From Whalleya microplaca (lineage: Eukaryota; Ascomycota; Sordariomycetes; Xylariales; Xylariaceae), in contig MU385742.1 of NCBI GenBank assembly GCA_022497155.1, positions 62,001-126,000 on the forward strand: a stretch of 64,000 bases of DNA, written 5' to 3'. The position numbers and the translations under genes are program-made. The notes beneath the pieces are model-generated. The model was not told where the DNA came from. It worked only from the letters and a program-made list of their open reading frames with translations, and did no database searches. The first letter of the stretch is position 1, and every line of letters begins with the position of its first letter. Shown piece by piece: positions 34,616-47,529 of the stretch.

Positions 34616-35730
34616 AGAAGAACACGCAGCGCTGAGCGCAGAGTCGCCGGCGGTACTGGAGATGTGTGAGATTAGGTGGGCCGTCTTGTCTTGAGGTCGA
34701 CACGCATACGGACAATTGCTTATTAGGAAATCATCCATCATGTTCCTTGCATTCAAAAATTAGTCACCCAGAGGTATATCACTCTATATTTGGTAGAATA
34801 AACTCTCACACGTGCCCAGCCATTTTCATAGTGGTCTCTATGTTTCGATGCTCAGATAGATTGTTGAGCGGCGTGATCAAGTCGTTATATTCTAACCTTA
34901 TCAGACTCGCCAAACGTGATAGGCTCCGGATTCAAATAGACCTCGAATATAGAAGCTCATCGGCAGTCCGATGACAAAGTAGCATTAGATAAATATACGC
35001 CGGGGGTCACTACTGGCGATGATGAATGAGATGAACATCGAACCTGCAATAGACTCAAAAAGGCAGGCGCATAAGTTCGGTTATCGTAACATGATCGCGC
35101 TTACAGTCGGTGACCGATGCCGGTAGACATGAACCGCCTCTGCACTAGGTTGCTCTGCTGTCAACTGTTGGGTAGGATGAGGAGGTAGTCCCCCTACACC
35201 ATGGCTGCACTTGAAAAATGATATGATTCCAGAGCCATACTTTAAATCATGTCACTTCACTCCGTTTAATCTTTTTATCCAAGTCCAGTATGATATCTCA
35301 AATTCTCGGTCTTTTCAAATCCCGAGTAGATTCGTGTTTAGAACAAGTCGACGAGTTTACGCGGAAGATACAAAACATCTAAAATCCCTACAAAGTAGTA
35401 AAAAAGACATGGATTCGTAAATCAGAATCAGCAATCCTGAACCTGATAAATCTATCATTCGACGGTTACACCAAAGCATAGATAACCTCAATTATCTTGT
35501 CGTTTTGGAAGTAAATATTCTAGTATTCCTATGAGTGAGGGGTAACACTGGTATTGATACCCACCCGGATAAATAGAGTTATGCCATGAACGTCTTATAA
35601 GACTCCGAGGGAAAGCAACTTCGAGGGACTCACTCTCTATCTTCAACATACTTGAATACCCAAGTAGACAGCTTTGTTTTGTCTTCGATCGGTTAATCGT
35701 TTAAGTCATTCAACAGGATCCCCCAGCATC
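34616..35730. other. intergenic, promoter side of the GH43 gene
   Basis: Nothing coding is supported. The last 150 bases should hold the GH43 promoter and leader. Confidence 0.5.
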
Positions 35731-37341
35731 ATGCCCCTAGTCCGAAACCCGATATTACCGGGCTTCAATCCGGACCCATCAATCCTCCGGGTTGGTGAAG
35801 ACTATTACATAGCTACATCAACATTCGAATGGTACCCCGGGGTACAGATCCACCATTCCAAGGACCTAGCAAACTGGGAGTTGGTTATACGCCCTCTGAA
35901 CCGTAGAAGCCAGTTAGACATGCGGGGTGACCCAGATAGTTGCGGTGTTTGGGCCCCTTGTCTCACACACGATGGTGATAAGTTCTGGCTGGTGTATACC
36001 GATGTGAAGCGCAAAGATGGCTCTTTCAAGGATACCCCTAATTACATCGTCAGCGCACCGGCCATAGAAGGGCCCTGGTCTGACCCCATATACGCCAATT
36101 CTTCAGGTTTCGATCCCTCACTGTTCCATGATGACGACGGCAAAAAATGGTTCGTAAACATGTTGCAGGATCACCGGCGCCGACCACGTGCATTTGCCGG
36201 AATCGTCCTTCAGGAATTCGATCCGTCAGCTGGTAAGCTTGTCGGGCCTAGGAAAAACATATTTCACGGCACGGATCTGGATCTCGTTGAGGGCCCGCAC
36301 CTCTATAAGAGAAATGGTTGGTACTACCTCCTGACGGCCGAGGGTGGCACTGCTTATCATCACGCCTGTACTTTGGCTCGCTCCCGGGACAAATGGGGCC
36401 CTTATGAGGTCCACCCAGAGAAACACATCCTCAGTTCCAAAGATGCTCCTTTTGCCGCACTGCAGAGGGCTGGCCATGGTGATTGGGTGGAAACACCTGA
36501 AGGCAAAACCTATCTAGTTCATCTAACAGGGCGTCCGACAACCCAAGAACGCCGTTGTGTCCTAGGTCGTGAGACTGCTATCCAGGAGGCATATTGGAAG
36601 GACGATTGGCTTTACGTGAAGAACGGCCCCGTGCCCTCGCTCCATGTTGAAGTTCCAGGGGTCCGGGATGATAGCAAGTACTGGGTAGAGCAGCGGTACA
36701 GCTTTACAGAGGGTCTGCACAAGGACTTCCAATGGCTGCGAACGCCGGAGACAGACCGCATATTTGCTATCGGGGACGGCAAACTCACCTTATTTGGGCG
36801 TGAGTCTATCGGTTCTTGGTTCGAGCAGGCATTGGTCGCAAGACGACAAACTCACTTCTCCTACGACGCCGAAACAGTAGTGGACTTCTCGCCCCTCGAC
36901 GAACGGCAGTTCGCCGGACTTACGGCCTATTACGGCTGCTATAACTTCTTCTACCTCACGGTAACTGCGCATTCTGACGGACAGCGAGAGCTGCTCATCC
37001 TGACCTCCGAGGCGTCTTGGCCAGAAGGAAGCCTTAAGTTGCCTTTAGCCGACCCCGTCAAAATACCGAACGAGGGCAAGGTAAAACTGGCACTGGCGAT
37101 CCGTGGACGCCAACTACAGTTCTTCTATGCGCTTGATGGTGAAGGCTTGAAGAAAATTGGACCAGATTATGACGCTACTCTGATTTCCGACGAATGTGGC
37201 GGCCACAAGGCCCACGGAAGCTTCACCGGGGCATTCGTGGGTATGACTTGCTCTGACTTGAATGGGACTGCATTACCTGCTAGTTTTGACTATTTTGTTT
37301 ACCGTCCTGTACTTGATAAAACTGACCGATATGAGGTCTAA
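35731..37341 (+). CDS. GH43 beta-xylosidase / alpha-L-arabinofuranosidase, intracellular
   Basis: This single-exon enzyme of 536 residues releases xylose or arabinose from xylo-oligosaccharides by inversion. I start at the ATG in the context CATCATGCCC. The five-bladed propeller has the catalytic residues expected for GH43 of the SXA/XynB type (subfamily 11): Asp15 as base in FNPDPSI, Asp128 as pKa modulator in SGFDPSLF, and Glu187 as acid in LVEGPHLY. Other marks are TSTFEWYPGVQIHHSKDLANW, LTAEGGTAYHHACTLARS and GHGDWVETPEGKTYLVHL. The last 200 residues form the beta-sandwich that closes the active site (RQTHFSYDAETVVDF, QFAGLTAYYG). There is no signal peptide, so it likely acts on imported oligosaccharides. 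Lack of introns and closeness to bacterial enzymes make ancient transfer possible. Confidence 0.92.
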   Translation: MPLVRNPILPGFNPDPSILRVGEDYYIATSTFEWYPGVQIHHSKDLANWELVIRPLNRRSQLDMRGDPDSCGVWAPCLTHDGDKFWLVYTDVKRKDGSFKDTPNYIVSAPAIEGPWSDPIYANSSGFDPSLFHDDDGKKWFVNMLQDHRRRPRAFAGIVLQEFDPSAGKLVGPRKNIFHGTDLDLVEGPHLYKRNGWYYLLTAEGGTAYHHACTLARSRDKWGPYEVHPEKHILSSKDAPFAALQRAGHGDWVETPEGKTYLVHLTGRPTTQERRCVLGRETAIQEAYWKDDWLYVKNGPVPSLHVEVPGVRDDSKYWVEQRYSFTEGLHKDFQWLRTPETDRIFAIGDGKLTLFGRESIGSWFEQALVARRQTHFSYDAETVVDFSPLDERQFAGLTAYYGCYNFFYLTVTAHSDGQRELLILTSEASWPEGSLKLPLADPVKIPNEGKVKLALAIRGRQLQFFYALDGEGLKKIGPDYDATLISDECGGHKAHGSFTGAFVGMTCSDLNGTALPASFDYFVYRPVLDKTDRYEV

Positions 37342-38802
37342 AACGTGTACCGTCTAATTAGCACATCGGAAGTTAAAACGCAAATACGCATTACCCGCCG
37401 TCTGGATAAAGATACGCAGTAACATAGAAGGTGGCTCTTTTCACCGCATTAACAATAGGGTGCCAAGAATAAGAATTGTAAGTGAAGGTGATACCCTTCA
37501 GTAGATACAACCTCATGTAACATAACACATGACTATCATATATTTTAGCACCAATAGTTATCTTGTTCAACAACAGGCTGCAGCGTACTTAAAATGGGTG
37601 TCTTGATACCACCTTACTGTCTACCTACACTTATCTGGCGGAGCACTCTTTGCGTTCCTAGTGGTAGGTTGGGTATCTCTTCCCGGTGGCATTGATGATC
37701 AATGATGCCTGATGTGGGATGGAGTTTGGGGGGGGCGGTGGGGGGTATGACGAGCAGGAAATGCTAGTAAGGACGCGATGTGTAGAATTATATATAGGGG
37801 CCAGCAAATCCGCGGATCATACTCAGTTCAAAACCAACAACATTTGGTATATATTGCATTCTCGATCGGTATTCTTCCCAACTACACAGCCTACAATGTG
37901 TTCTACTACAAATGTAACCTATGCATCTTACCTGTCCCAAACAAGTCTATAACCTAAGAATCAGTGTCTGAGTAGCGCCTCACTAGAACGGCGGCAGACT
38001 AAACAGGGCCGGGGTTGTGAAGGCAACTTTCCGGAAACGTAACCGACAATCTCCTGAACAAAACACAGCCAAAATATCACAAGGGTTCATTATATAAGGG
38101 CTATTTTTCTTGATAATAAATAGCTTTGGTTCTGAGGTCCCTAAAAAAGGAAGTTTTTTTATGTGAGGGGAAAGTCGATTAGGCCTAAATAGCCTTATAA
38201 AGTTCACGTAACCATCGGACCATTAGGTCAGTGTGACACAAAACATCAATCTTCCCCCTTAAGAACGCGTGTAGTGTCCAAATAACACTGTGTAGAAAAG
38301 GAACAATAAACCATCAGTGACTAGAGCTCTGCTTGCTTCAACGATATCAGGCGTCCTGTTGAAACACTTGCTTTAGATAGTAAGATGTCAACTATGCTTG
38401 TTTTTCGTATGTTTAAAGATGCTTGAAGGTACCGTGGTTATTCACCAAGCTAGGAATCAATTTTGTGGTAGTTTTTACAGATCTTTTGAGCTAAACATGA
38501 AATACACCAATATCTAAGAGAATATGCTTTTGATGACATGTATTATCCTAAACACAAAATTTCATATGATCTCAAGTCATGAAGGGTCATAAGACACTTG
38601 ATTTGATGTACACTTCTATTTTCCCTGGCCAACTACCCGAGGTCCTACTTTATGCAAATAAAAACTTCCCAGACACCATAGATAGCAATGAATGCGAAAA
38701 AGAAAATCTTCCTAAACGAGTGAGACGACTGAATGATCTTAGATATCTACAGCTAGCTTACAGCTACCTTTACACCTCACTTTGCCGGTGCCCACCATCA
38801 GC
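37342..38802. other. intergenic, no gene seen
   Basis: It is AT-rich, with a G-rich patch around 37727-37744. A 75-codon frame at 38579-38806 overlaps the end of the secreted-protein gene and has no family marks. Confidence 0.5.
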
Positions 38803-39321
38803 TTAGCGGCTGATGCAGGTGGAGGCGTTTGGGTCGCCCCTTTAGATAGGATTGTTAGGATTGTTCTTTAAAACACGTTTGGCAAAATGAATACTTACTT
38901 ATAGTTCACTCCATCTGCGTCCTTGTCACCGCCTTTTGGGCAGCCCGAGGCCACGGGCTCCATATCGGCGGTGCATTGAGAAACCTCAATTTTCTTGTAT
39001 TTGTCGCCATCGTTCTGTGGAGAATATTAAGTCAGTAACCATTTATAGAACCCAAAACAGGTCGTTAGGCAACATGGGGAAAGTGCAACAGCTTCGTACC
39101 GATACGCGCCAGTCCCACTTGATGCCGAACTTATCCATGATGCAAGTCGAACGAAAGGAATAAGGAGCCAAGCCTCCCGCAAGATAAGTGCACACGTTCT
39201 CGATCGCGGAGGACCCATAGAGACCAACGCCAAGTCTACCTAGTACGCCGTGGCTGAAGCAACCAGCTTGAGCACCCGAAGCTGCGGCCAGAACGGCGAC
39301 GGTGAGGGTCGTGATCTGCAT
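38803..39321 (-). CDS. small secreted cysteine-rich protein
   Basis: The model has three exons, 39321-39100, 39014-38899 and 38839-38803, giving 124 residues. Introns are 85 and 59 nt; the second has a good branch site (CCTAAC) and an AAAG acceptor. The N-terminus is a clear signal peptide (MQITTLTVAVLAAASGAQA, cleaved before GCFSHG). The mature protein of about 105 residues has six cysteines: in GCFSHG, ENVCTYL, RSTCIMD, VSQCTAD, ASGCPKGG and ASTCISR. An even count suggests three disulfides. The third exon adds the last Cys; stopping at the TAA after exon 2 would leave five. Small size, secretion and Cys content fit an effector-like or antimicrobial secreted protein, but I cannot name a family. 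Confidence 0.75.
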
Positions 39322-41816
39322 GTTTCTTGAATATTTCGAGGGTGAAGCAGAGCTCGTTGTGAAAAGGTAAGATGAGCGTGTAGCTTAGTTGATATGTTTA
39401 AGGATGTAGATCTGTTGTTGCTACTGCTGCTGCTGTTGTTGTTGATGGTGATAGAAGAGAGACAATAGTTTGATGGAGGGGAGACGGGAAATTTATAGAT
39501 TCGTTCGTCCCCCGGTGATTGATGGTTTGAAGATGAGAAGATCTAGAGATCGTGCTATTTTCAGAAATTTCTCGCGATGAGATCTTGGTAACAGCTACCT
39601 AGGTGGTAGATCGATCAACTTCCACATACCGACACAATGTAATCGAGGCGGGAACTCAGTATGCTTCACGCCAGGAAACTCCCGAATTCCTTGAGGGTTA
39701 TTATAATAGAATACTCATAAGATGCTATATTCAGAGGTAAAGTCTTGGATGTTTTGTAATAACAACTGAAGCCCGACATAAAATGCTGGTAGACTATTAT
39801 CTAAGTCATGGCGACGTCTCCACGGGAAAATCGGTATTGCCTCCAGGCAAGTGATCACCATGGACTATTCCGTGCCTTTGTGAACAAGCACTTCACCGGT
39901 TAATGGCCGGTGCGCTTATTCGGCTCATTCATGAGTTACGGACACCGGATGCCGTATCTTGTAAATGGGGCTCTTTCGGGTGGGCCCGGCGCTGTCCGTT
40001 ATACCTAGTTAGCGATCTCGATTCTAACCCGGTCAGGAAAGCAAAGAGCCTAGAGCTCGATACAGATAGAAGATTCCTCCTATTCCTGGTGTATGGTAGA
40101 GTGAAAGGCATTGTAGTGGACTTTGGTACGTAATAGTTCTAAATCCTAAGGAAGCTTCTTTGCATTATTCATGTCACCTCAAGGGACTAACCAATGCATC
40201 GTATTGACTCCTCTTTCTGCCCTATAAGTGGTTCACGGTCAAACTAGAGTCAACAGGAGACTTATATCTATATCTGAAAATGTTTTCCTGTGACTTCATG
40301 AACTTCGTATGACTAAATTGACATGAACCAGTATCAAGCGTTGCATGCAATGCAATACTGGATTTATATTTTGCACGTCTGTAGAACTATAGAATGCCGA
40401 ATCAACATTGCGAGGTTTTAGTCAATCAGTGATATTGCATGCTATACTAGAAGGTTCAACCAAATTGCTCACCGGGTTTGCCGCTATTTGTTTCCTGGCA
40501 TGTCTCTCGGTCTCTCTAACCGATCCATATGTCCCATTTTTATAAGGAATGAACTGAAATAGACGACGGTAAGTCGGTCATTGGTATAACCTTAAATATG
40601 AAGTCATCCTATTGGCCCTAAATTGATAAGTGAAAAACACTGGTGGAGAATACAGAACTGTTCTCTACTGTGCAGAGACTGGAGGAACCTCCCCACTATT
40701 CCTTCGGCTCGCTGAGAATTCCTATGTGCTACATATAGTATTGACATACCCCAGAGCCCCATTCTAAACATCAGGTACTCCATCCCATCTACAGCAAGTA
40801 TTTGCAGTAGCTCAATGTATTTACGGTGCTTTTCCTTGGCGGCTAAACAAAACAATTAAGCAATGATGTGAAACCAAATCTGAGTCCTTTTTGTGATTGC
40901 CTGAACATCCTGTTATTGTGTTCAGATATGGTCATAAACTTATCGATTGGACTAATCATTCTAGTTGATGATTTGCAGTCTGGACCAGTGGCTTCGCTCA
41001 TTGGTATGCAGCTATTATTCTAGAACAATGTGATGCTATTCTGGATACCCCTGCAGTCAAGCACCTTGTCAGATCAGACCCTGCATATTCCATAGATTAG
41101 CGCCTCCCCCCTGTAACTAGTCCTGGCTCCCTTGCGATATGAGTATGGCAGCTTGCCCCCCACCGAAAGCTTTGGGGATATATTGGATGTCATAATCTCA
41201 CGATCTCCATTTGAAAAGATCCTTTGCCTCTATCATCTTGAGGATAGACATTACATTTGTAGGTAAATGCCACCGCCAAGATCATGATAACATGTAAAGT
41301 TACATGGCCAACCAATAGCAAATAACGAACGAGTTACATATGATTACCCATAATACAGCAAAATCGTCATGGTTCCACTTCACCACGGTTTCTATCTAAT
41401 ATTAGAACGTCGATTTTTGATTCCACGGCTGAATGTGGAACTGTTGTTTGATATAAGGCCGAAGACAAGGCTAAGCTGAAATCTACATATTAAAGTAACT
41501 CGACAAATCTAATTTGACCTTGGGAAGGGGTCGGAATTTCCTACTTGTTACTTATTCATATCCACAGCAACTACTAACCTACCGCAGTGATTGTCGTCGC
41601 CTTTCCTATGGACTAGATACTGTTTACTTACAATAAACTACACTGGGTTAGGTACGTGCGTCGAGCTAATGTACGCCTCCAGGGGACAATAAGTAAAGAG
41701 TGCTGATTCATGACCCAAATGCAGCCCCAGAGTTGTGACAGAGTATAACAATCACACATGATTCAATTCAGCTAGAGCCTCTGAAGCAGCTACATATCCG
41801 TAGCATCATTATATCC
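39322..41816. other. 2.5-kb spacer, no gene seen
   Basis: Short frames only, none with family marks. The left end is the promoter side of the secreted-protein gene, with a run of CTG/TTG trinucleotides at about 39417-39440. Confidence 0.5.
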
Positions 41817-43584
41817 CTACAAATTTGACCACAGATATTTCATGCCCTCCCATATTTCTATGCTGCTAGGCAATATCTGGTCGGGAGGTAGTACAAAGCC
41901 GTAAGAGGTTGACCTAAGCTCAATTCCCCAGCCAAACTCCGCTCCTGCAGCATCAGTCATATAATCTCTGCCATTGCCGCTTGATTGATACAGAACAACG
42001 CAACCTGGCCCGTAGTCAAACGTCGTATTGTACGATGTTGCGATGCTAGCGGCTGTCCCAGCTGCTAGGCTTATCTGCTCATCGATGTTCGACGGGAACT
42101 CATCGCATGTGTACCCGTACGATAATAGGATGACCTGTGCGTAACTATGCCAGTCGATATATAACTTTATCCCATTAGTAGTGGCTAGGCTCTGGGCGAA
42201 GTCCATGAGAGCGGCGCATTCTGGTGCATCACCAGGCTGATAGCCGCTGAAGGTCTCTGAGTCCGGATCTGAAGAAGAACCGTCGCCTCCGAATCCGACA
42301 GACCAGTTTCGGTTGATATCCGTGCCCACCCCAGTAGTATTGTCTCGAGTTTGCCTGTGGAGTCAAGTGTCAGCCATAGCCGTCTGTGAAAGCTCTCATG
42401 GTAACTCCGACCACGGAACCCATTCTATGAGCTGAGCGCTCAAAGTTCTTGCCGGGGAGGAGGATGGAATGTTTAGTAAGGTCGATAGGTACATACCGAT
42501 TCTTTCGCCAGAGACGGTTGTCCGTTTGAGAATAGACGAATCCTTAAGCGCAGTGTTTAGTCCACAGTCCAAACTTATCATTATATGGGGCTTAACGGCG
42601 GCTTACCATCCGGGTTCACAACTGGCAAGATGTAAAAGTCATAGTTGTCTAGAGCTGACTGAACCGTGGTGTCATTTTCGTATTCTGTAATTATTTGATA
42701 GATGAGGTACTCGACCACCTAGACGAAGCTGCATGTAAGGAACTAAGCTAGTTTCGCATGAATGATTTTCTACAACCTACCATGGATGTAATCCACTCGC
42801 GTGCATGAACATTCCCATTGAAGAAAATGGCCGGCTTTGAGCCCTTTCCTCCGCTTCCCCAGATGTGAATACCCTATTTTGAACTCGGGGTTTAGCAGCT
42901 GTTCCATTGCTGTATTTCAAGGCTGTCGGTCGTTTGGGTGGGAAGCTTTGGGCTGACGAAGACCCCCACAGCTACTCCAGGAATACGCAGCTTCTGAACT
43001 CGAAACCGTGACGATATAAATAAATAGAATGACTAACTTGGATATTTCTTCCCTCAAACGAGAGACCCGCTTGGATTAGTTCTGAATTTTCACTAAAAGA
43101 GGCCTGGAAATCAGCCCAGAGGCGGATATGATCCTCATAGGCATGGTACGAGTCAAACCATGATAGACTCGGAAGTCCATTCTTGTCGAGTCCTTCAGTA
43201 CAGTTAGCGCCTCCGACAACTCCTAGATTTCGTTCAGAATACGGCTTTAGGCTTCGAACCTGGATAGTCTCCGAAGGGACCCTCGGCAGCAATGTCGGCT
43301 CCCAGGTCTTCACTTAGCACATCGGCAGTTACATTGAGCATGTCGAAATCAGCGATGCTTTCTGGTGGAATCGCGATATCTAAGGTCGCAGCATCTTTGA
43401 GCCCATAGTTGTGATTGAGCTCGATAGCAGATAGGGCCTTCATTTCTGACTTCAGATCAGCCGCATTACCATCCGCAGTCATTCTATAGACTTTGTAGCC
43501 ATCAAAGGTAGCTTTGCCATGCCGATTAGTCTGGACTGCGGCGCAGAGAGCTGCAACGAAACATGCAAGACTAAAATACTTCAT
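41817..43584 (-). CDS. secreted zinc carboxypeptidase, M14A type
   Basis: This is a digestive carboxypeptidase A-like proenzyme. The start [17 protein letters not shown] is a signal peptide, followed by a propeptide ([19 protein letters not shown]). Catalytic marks are all present. Zinc ligands are His and Glu in [12 protein letters not shown] and His in [10 protein letters not shown]. The arginine/asparagine set is in [13 protein letters not shown], and the general base is Glu in [14 protein letters not shown]. Exons C to F are clear: 42873-42781, 42718-42607, 42542-42497 and 42354-41817. Exon B is 43222-43038. The first junction is odd: the frame from 43584 hits a stop, and joining needs either a 37-nt intron (43259-43223, donor GTTCGA) or a 58-nt one (43280-43223, donor GTCCCT). 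Both donors are weak. The protein is 425 or 432 residues, normal for the family. Confidence 0.85.
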
Positions 43585-46500
43585 GATGCTGTATATTGAG
43601 AAGAGAAGCACGGAAATTCCTTGAATATGCTACATATGGAGCTAACAGCCATATATACTCGGGTGTGAGATGAGAGATCTCGTTAGCGAATGAGGAAAGA
43701 CAATGCAACACGACATTGTCGGCTTTAAATACACCGGTTCACTCCTTCCTAAAGCTGCAGTATTATCGGCTTGGCAGCAATGAGGTGATCACGGTGCAGG
43801 ATATCGACAGTCAAATAAATACGTATTGAAAACAACGCTGTAGTTAGCAGTAGAAATATAGAGTAATCTAAATACTGTTGCGCTATTAATTGGGTGGATG
43901 GGACTTGCCTGAATTTGAGCGCTTAGTAAACTCGATAGCATTTCGATGTAACAGCTGTCTGTGGTCTGGATCTGATATATCCTGGTGGAACGTAAGATCT
44001 GCCTGACTTTTGTTCACCTAGTTAGATAGTACTGGTTGGGAGGTTTGAATGGTACCCTTCCATGCTATATGTAAAAAAACGTTATAAATGTAGAAACTCA
44101 GTATTATCCAGTTGTATCTAAGGCCATCAGGAACAAAGCTGACACATACTTCCACTCCAGGGCCCTTTACGAGACTATGTCCTTTACCATGTATACTTTG
44201 CTTCACTTTACTATGTGAAACAATTGAATGGCATCAGATCCGACTAATAACTGCTGTCTGTGCTCAAATATCCACTTAGAATATGTCACGACAGTGCATA
44301 CAACAATAGGAACCCAAACAGCCTGAAGGGCCGACACTGAGTTCCTAAAAAATGATGTCTAAGACTGTTCTTAGAGACGTAATTGCTATTGCGAATTAGG
44401 CGTTTTAAGAGTGCCACAATAGACACTGGATATGGGTATATGTGCTCCATCAGTACTCCTCACAAAACATAGGACTTTTGAGATGACTAGAAGAGTACTT
44501 ATGCAGAGAAATGAGATAATTTTGAGGTAGAGTTTAAATAATTACTTGCTAGTCTTCATTGTCATCAATAGGCAAATATCAATATTTATGATGATCAATA
44601 TTGAAAGCTAAAAGCGCGTAAGCGCATATTCTTCCTGTCTATCATTCGTCTTAGTAAAAATAAGTCTTTATGAGAATGTACTAGCCGCAGGATGTCTACA
44701 TCTAGAGCTTGGTGTTGGCTTGTAGTTTCCATATTACATAGTAGATAGGTATAAGGCCATACATTATCATAGGAGCACGAACACGAATGATGCCAGTAAT
44801 TAGATATGCATGGCTTTTTCATCTAGTTTATGCTTTGTATTAATTTGAATCACATTAAAGCATAGTTAATGACAACTGCGAGTCTGTCCAATTATGTACA
44901 GGGGATGTCTAGTTAGATTAATAGTTTACTTTGTGTCAAAACGTAAAGAGCCGATCGTATGTGTAATAACTATCGACTAGTAGCGGCAGAGAGGAAGCAT
45001 AACCGCCAAAGTACTGGAGGTCGTAGTAAAAGCATAGAGTATAAGTGACTGAAACGACACTGCTATTGTGTCATAAGTAATACTTGGCGCCTTATATACT
45101 ACGTGGCAAATTTCAAACCAGCCTAATTCTCCGGCAATAGGTAGTCAGAGACATATCTTGATTTCAAAACTCGGACTTAAGCGTATAACGAAATATTTAT
45201 ATTGGGATGATGCCAGGATAGTCCTTGCAAGTAGTATGTACATATGACTTATTTTCAAATAGTGTTAATTATGGCCTCGTGTACATTTGTTATCTCGGTA
45301 TTGTTGATCACGTAAGCCCATAGTTCTGAAGCCCAGATTATCTATCCACCGTATAATTATTCCCTCGTAATGTTGTTCCACTAAGACTTACCTATCGGGA
45401 TCATGAGAATGATTTCTAATAATATGTATTCGTTTGTCAACTATTTATGTCTTAAACTCATATAGGGAGAACGGGCTAGAAGTTTACTAGTAAACAACTT
45501 GAACTAAATGTCCAATTTCCTCAGACTCACACCTCCGCACGTCTTGAATGTTCTATCGGGAGGCAACTCGTCCTTTTAAAGAGTCCAAATATCAAATCAG
45601 TTCTTATTGGCCAACAGCAGTTGAGGAATCTTAATCCACAAACGACAGCAATGCAAAAAGAAGCCGAAGCTTCGAATACTCTTCAATGTAGTGTCAGAAT
45701 AGATCTGCACACGATGCGCCTCTATGGAATACAAGAGCCGAAATTCCATTAACGTAGGCGAGTCTTTAACTGATAGCATCTACTTTCTCCTTTACCGTGA
45801 TTGGCCCTTGAGAACCCAGACAAAGTAGAGAGCTCGCACAGCTGGACCAAGGAGCCCAATAAGTTTGTCAATGCTTACAACATCAATATGATTGATTTGG
45901 GCCACCCGATACCGGCCAATGTCTCACCTTACTAAATTTTGATTTGTTGATATGCTTTAGTATCTTACCCTATATTCTGCGTATATGATGCTTCCAGAGT
46001 TGTAGTCGTTGTAGACTCCCGTTGTCACGCATGAATCCGTCGCTTCCACTTAGAAGCTTTGGATAAAATGTAGTGACTTCAGCGTCACACACCTTGTTGT
46101 GATTATGCAGCTTGGTGCTCAGTTTGATAGCACCGCAATTGCGAGTATCCGGCTATCCGTACAAGATTATCATCGATACCACTCACCTTCCACTAGCACA
46201 GCGAGAATGTTCCGCAGCCAACCGGGGAATACTACCTAATCAGTGTTGTTGCACTACATAGGCAGGCCGGCATACTCACATAAAACGTCCAAGACTACAA
46301 ATCGTCACGGACATGGAGGAGTTTACCGATGTCGGATCAATCTAAGAGTCCTCCCAACTTAGTATCTGCTCTACCTAGCTAATGAGGCATATTGGAGATG
46401 TCGGCAGCTTTCACCAATAATGGCAAAAGCTGAGAAGCTAGGTCCATTAAGGGAACGAATTAAGCCCTTTAAAATTTGGGGGTTCTCCATCATTGTCGCA

Positions 46501-47529
46501 TTACGGAATGATCGTATCGAGCTCGATCAGGATCTTATTAATCTCAATAGGCAGTAAGTTGAAGTTTCAGTCAAAGATATGAGCTTAGGTTCGGCTTTAA
46601 GCTAATAGGACATACGGTATCATTGCAAATATTGATGACGCATCTCTGCGCTGTCGACATCAAACTCATAGGATAGACTGAGCCAATAAGCATTTAGTGC
46701 CGAAAGTGATAGTCAGCCCTCAGATGCTGTCAACCTATGAGTTACAAGATATATATTACCAACCTCCTAACCTAGGATACAAAGTGTCACAATTGTGCCC
46801 ATAATCGAATGCCAGCCCCGTAGTATATAGTTGGAAAACTATTTTTATAAGGAATCAATTAGGAAAGATCTGATAGCTTGCTTTTCTTTTGTAATCGATA
46901 ATTTTTACAGCTATTATTGCTTTCAGTTAACACGAATTCAGCTGAAGAATCCTTCAGCCATGCTTTTGGGAATTCTCTGACTGCGCTGTGGCGTACGTAC
47001 CATCGCTTTATGAGACCCCAGACATGCCGGTCCAATCACGAACGAGAAGAGACGCATCAGTCGCAGACAATTGCCAAAAATAAAACAACGTTAATTACTC
47101 AGCCTTCGACTCGTGCGATATCACTAGGCCAAATTCTCATAATAGAATCCCCCACCCCGTGACCGCCGAAGACAAACAGTCCACGAACCTGTTTTAGGTA
47201 TACTTCTTGCAATGAATTGCTTGATTGATTTTCATTTTGCTCCCTGGATTCCACCGAGCTGATAACCCGGGGTGCCATAAGGTCTGACTAGCTATGTTTA
47301 TCCTAGTCCTCGGTGAGGCTTATATCAAATGCCGTGCGACTGACCTCTAGTGTATATCCGGGCAGCTTTCGCGTCACCATTGTTCTGTCCTCTTGCCTTT
47401 CAGCATGCCAGGCGATCTCCTCTGTTCCTACTCTCCACTTCAACGCTCGACCCGGTCTCTGTCAGTTATCAGTACGCCACTGTGCTATCCTAGAGTCCAA
47501 TTGGGTTTCTTAGGTAGCTTCCGTGCACG
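43585..47529. other. 3.9-kb AT-rich gene desert
   Basis: No frame above about 80 codons and no family motif on either strand. The base composition is visibly AT-rich compared with both flanks, with frequent TATA/ATTA words. A 60-codon minus-strand frame at 45597-45779 might be a relic of a transcription factor, but this is too weak to call. Confidence 0.55.

Noticed and set aside
45597..45779. 60-codon frame resembling a transcription-factor fragment
   Set aside because: It is too short and isolated in an AT-rich desert.
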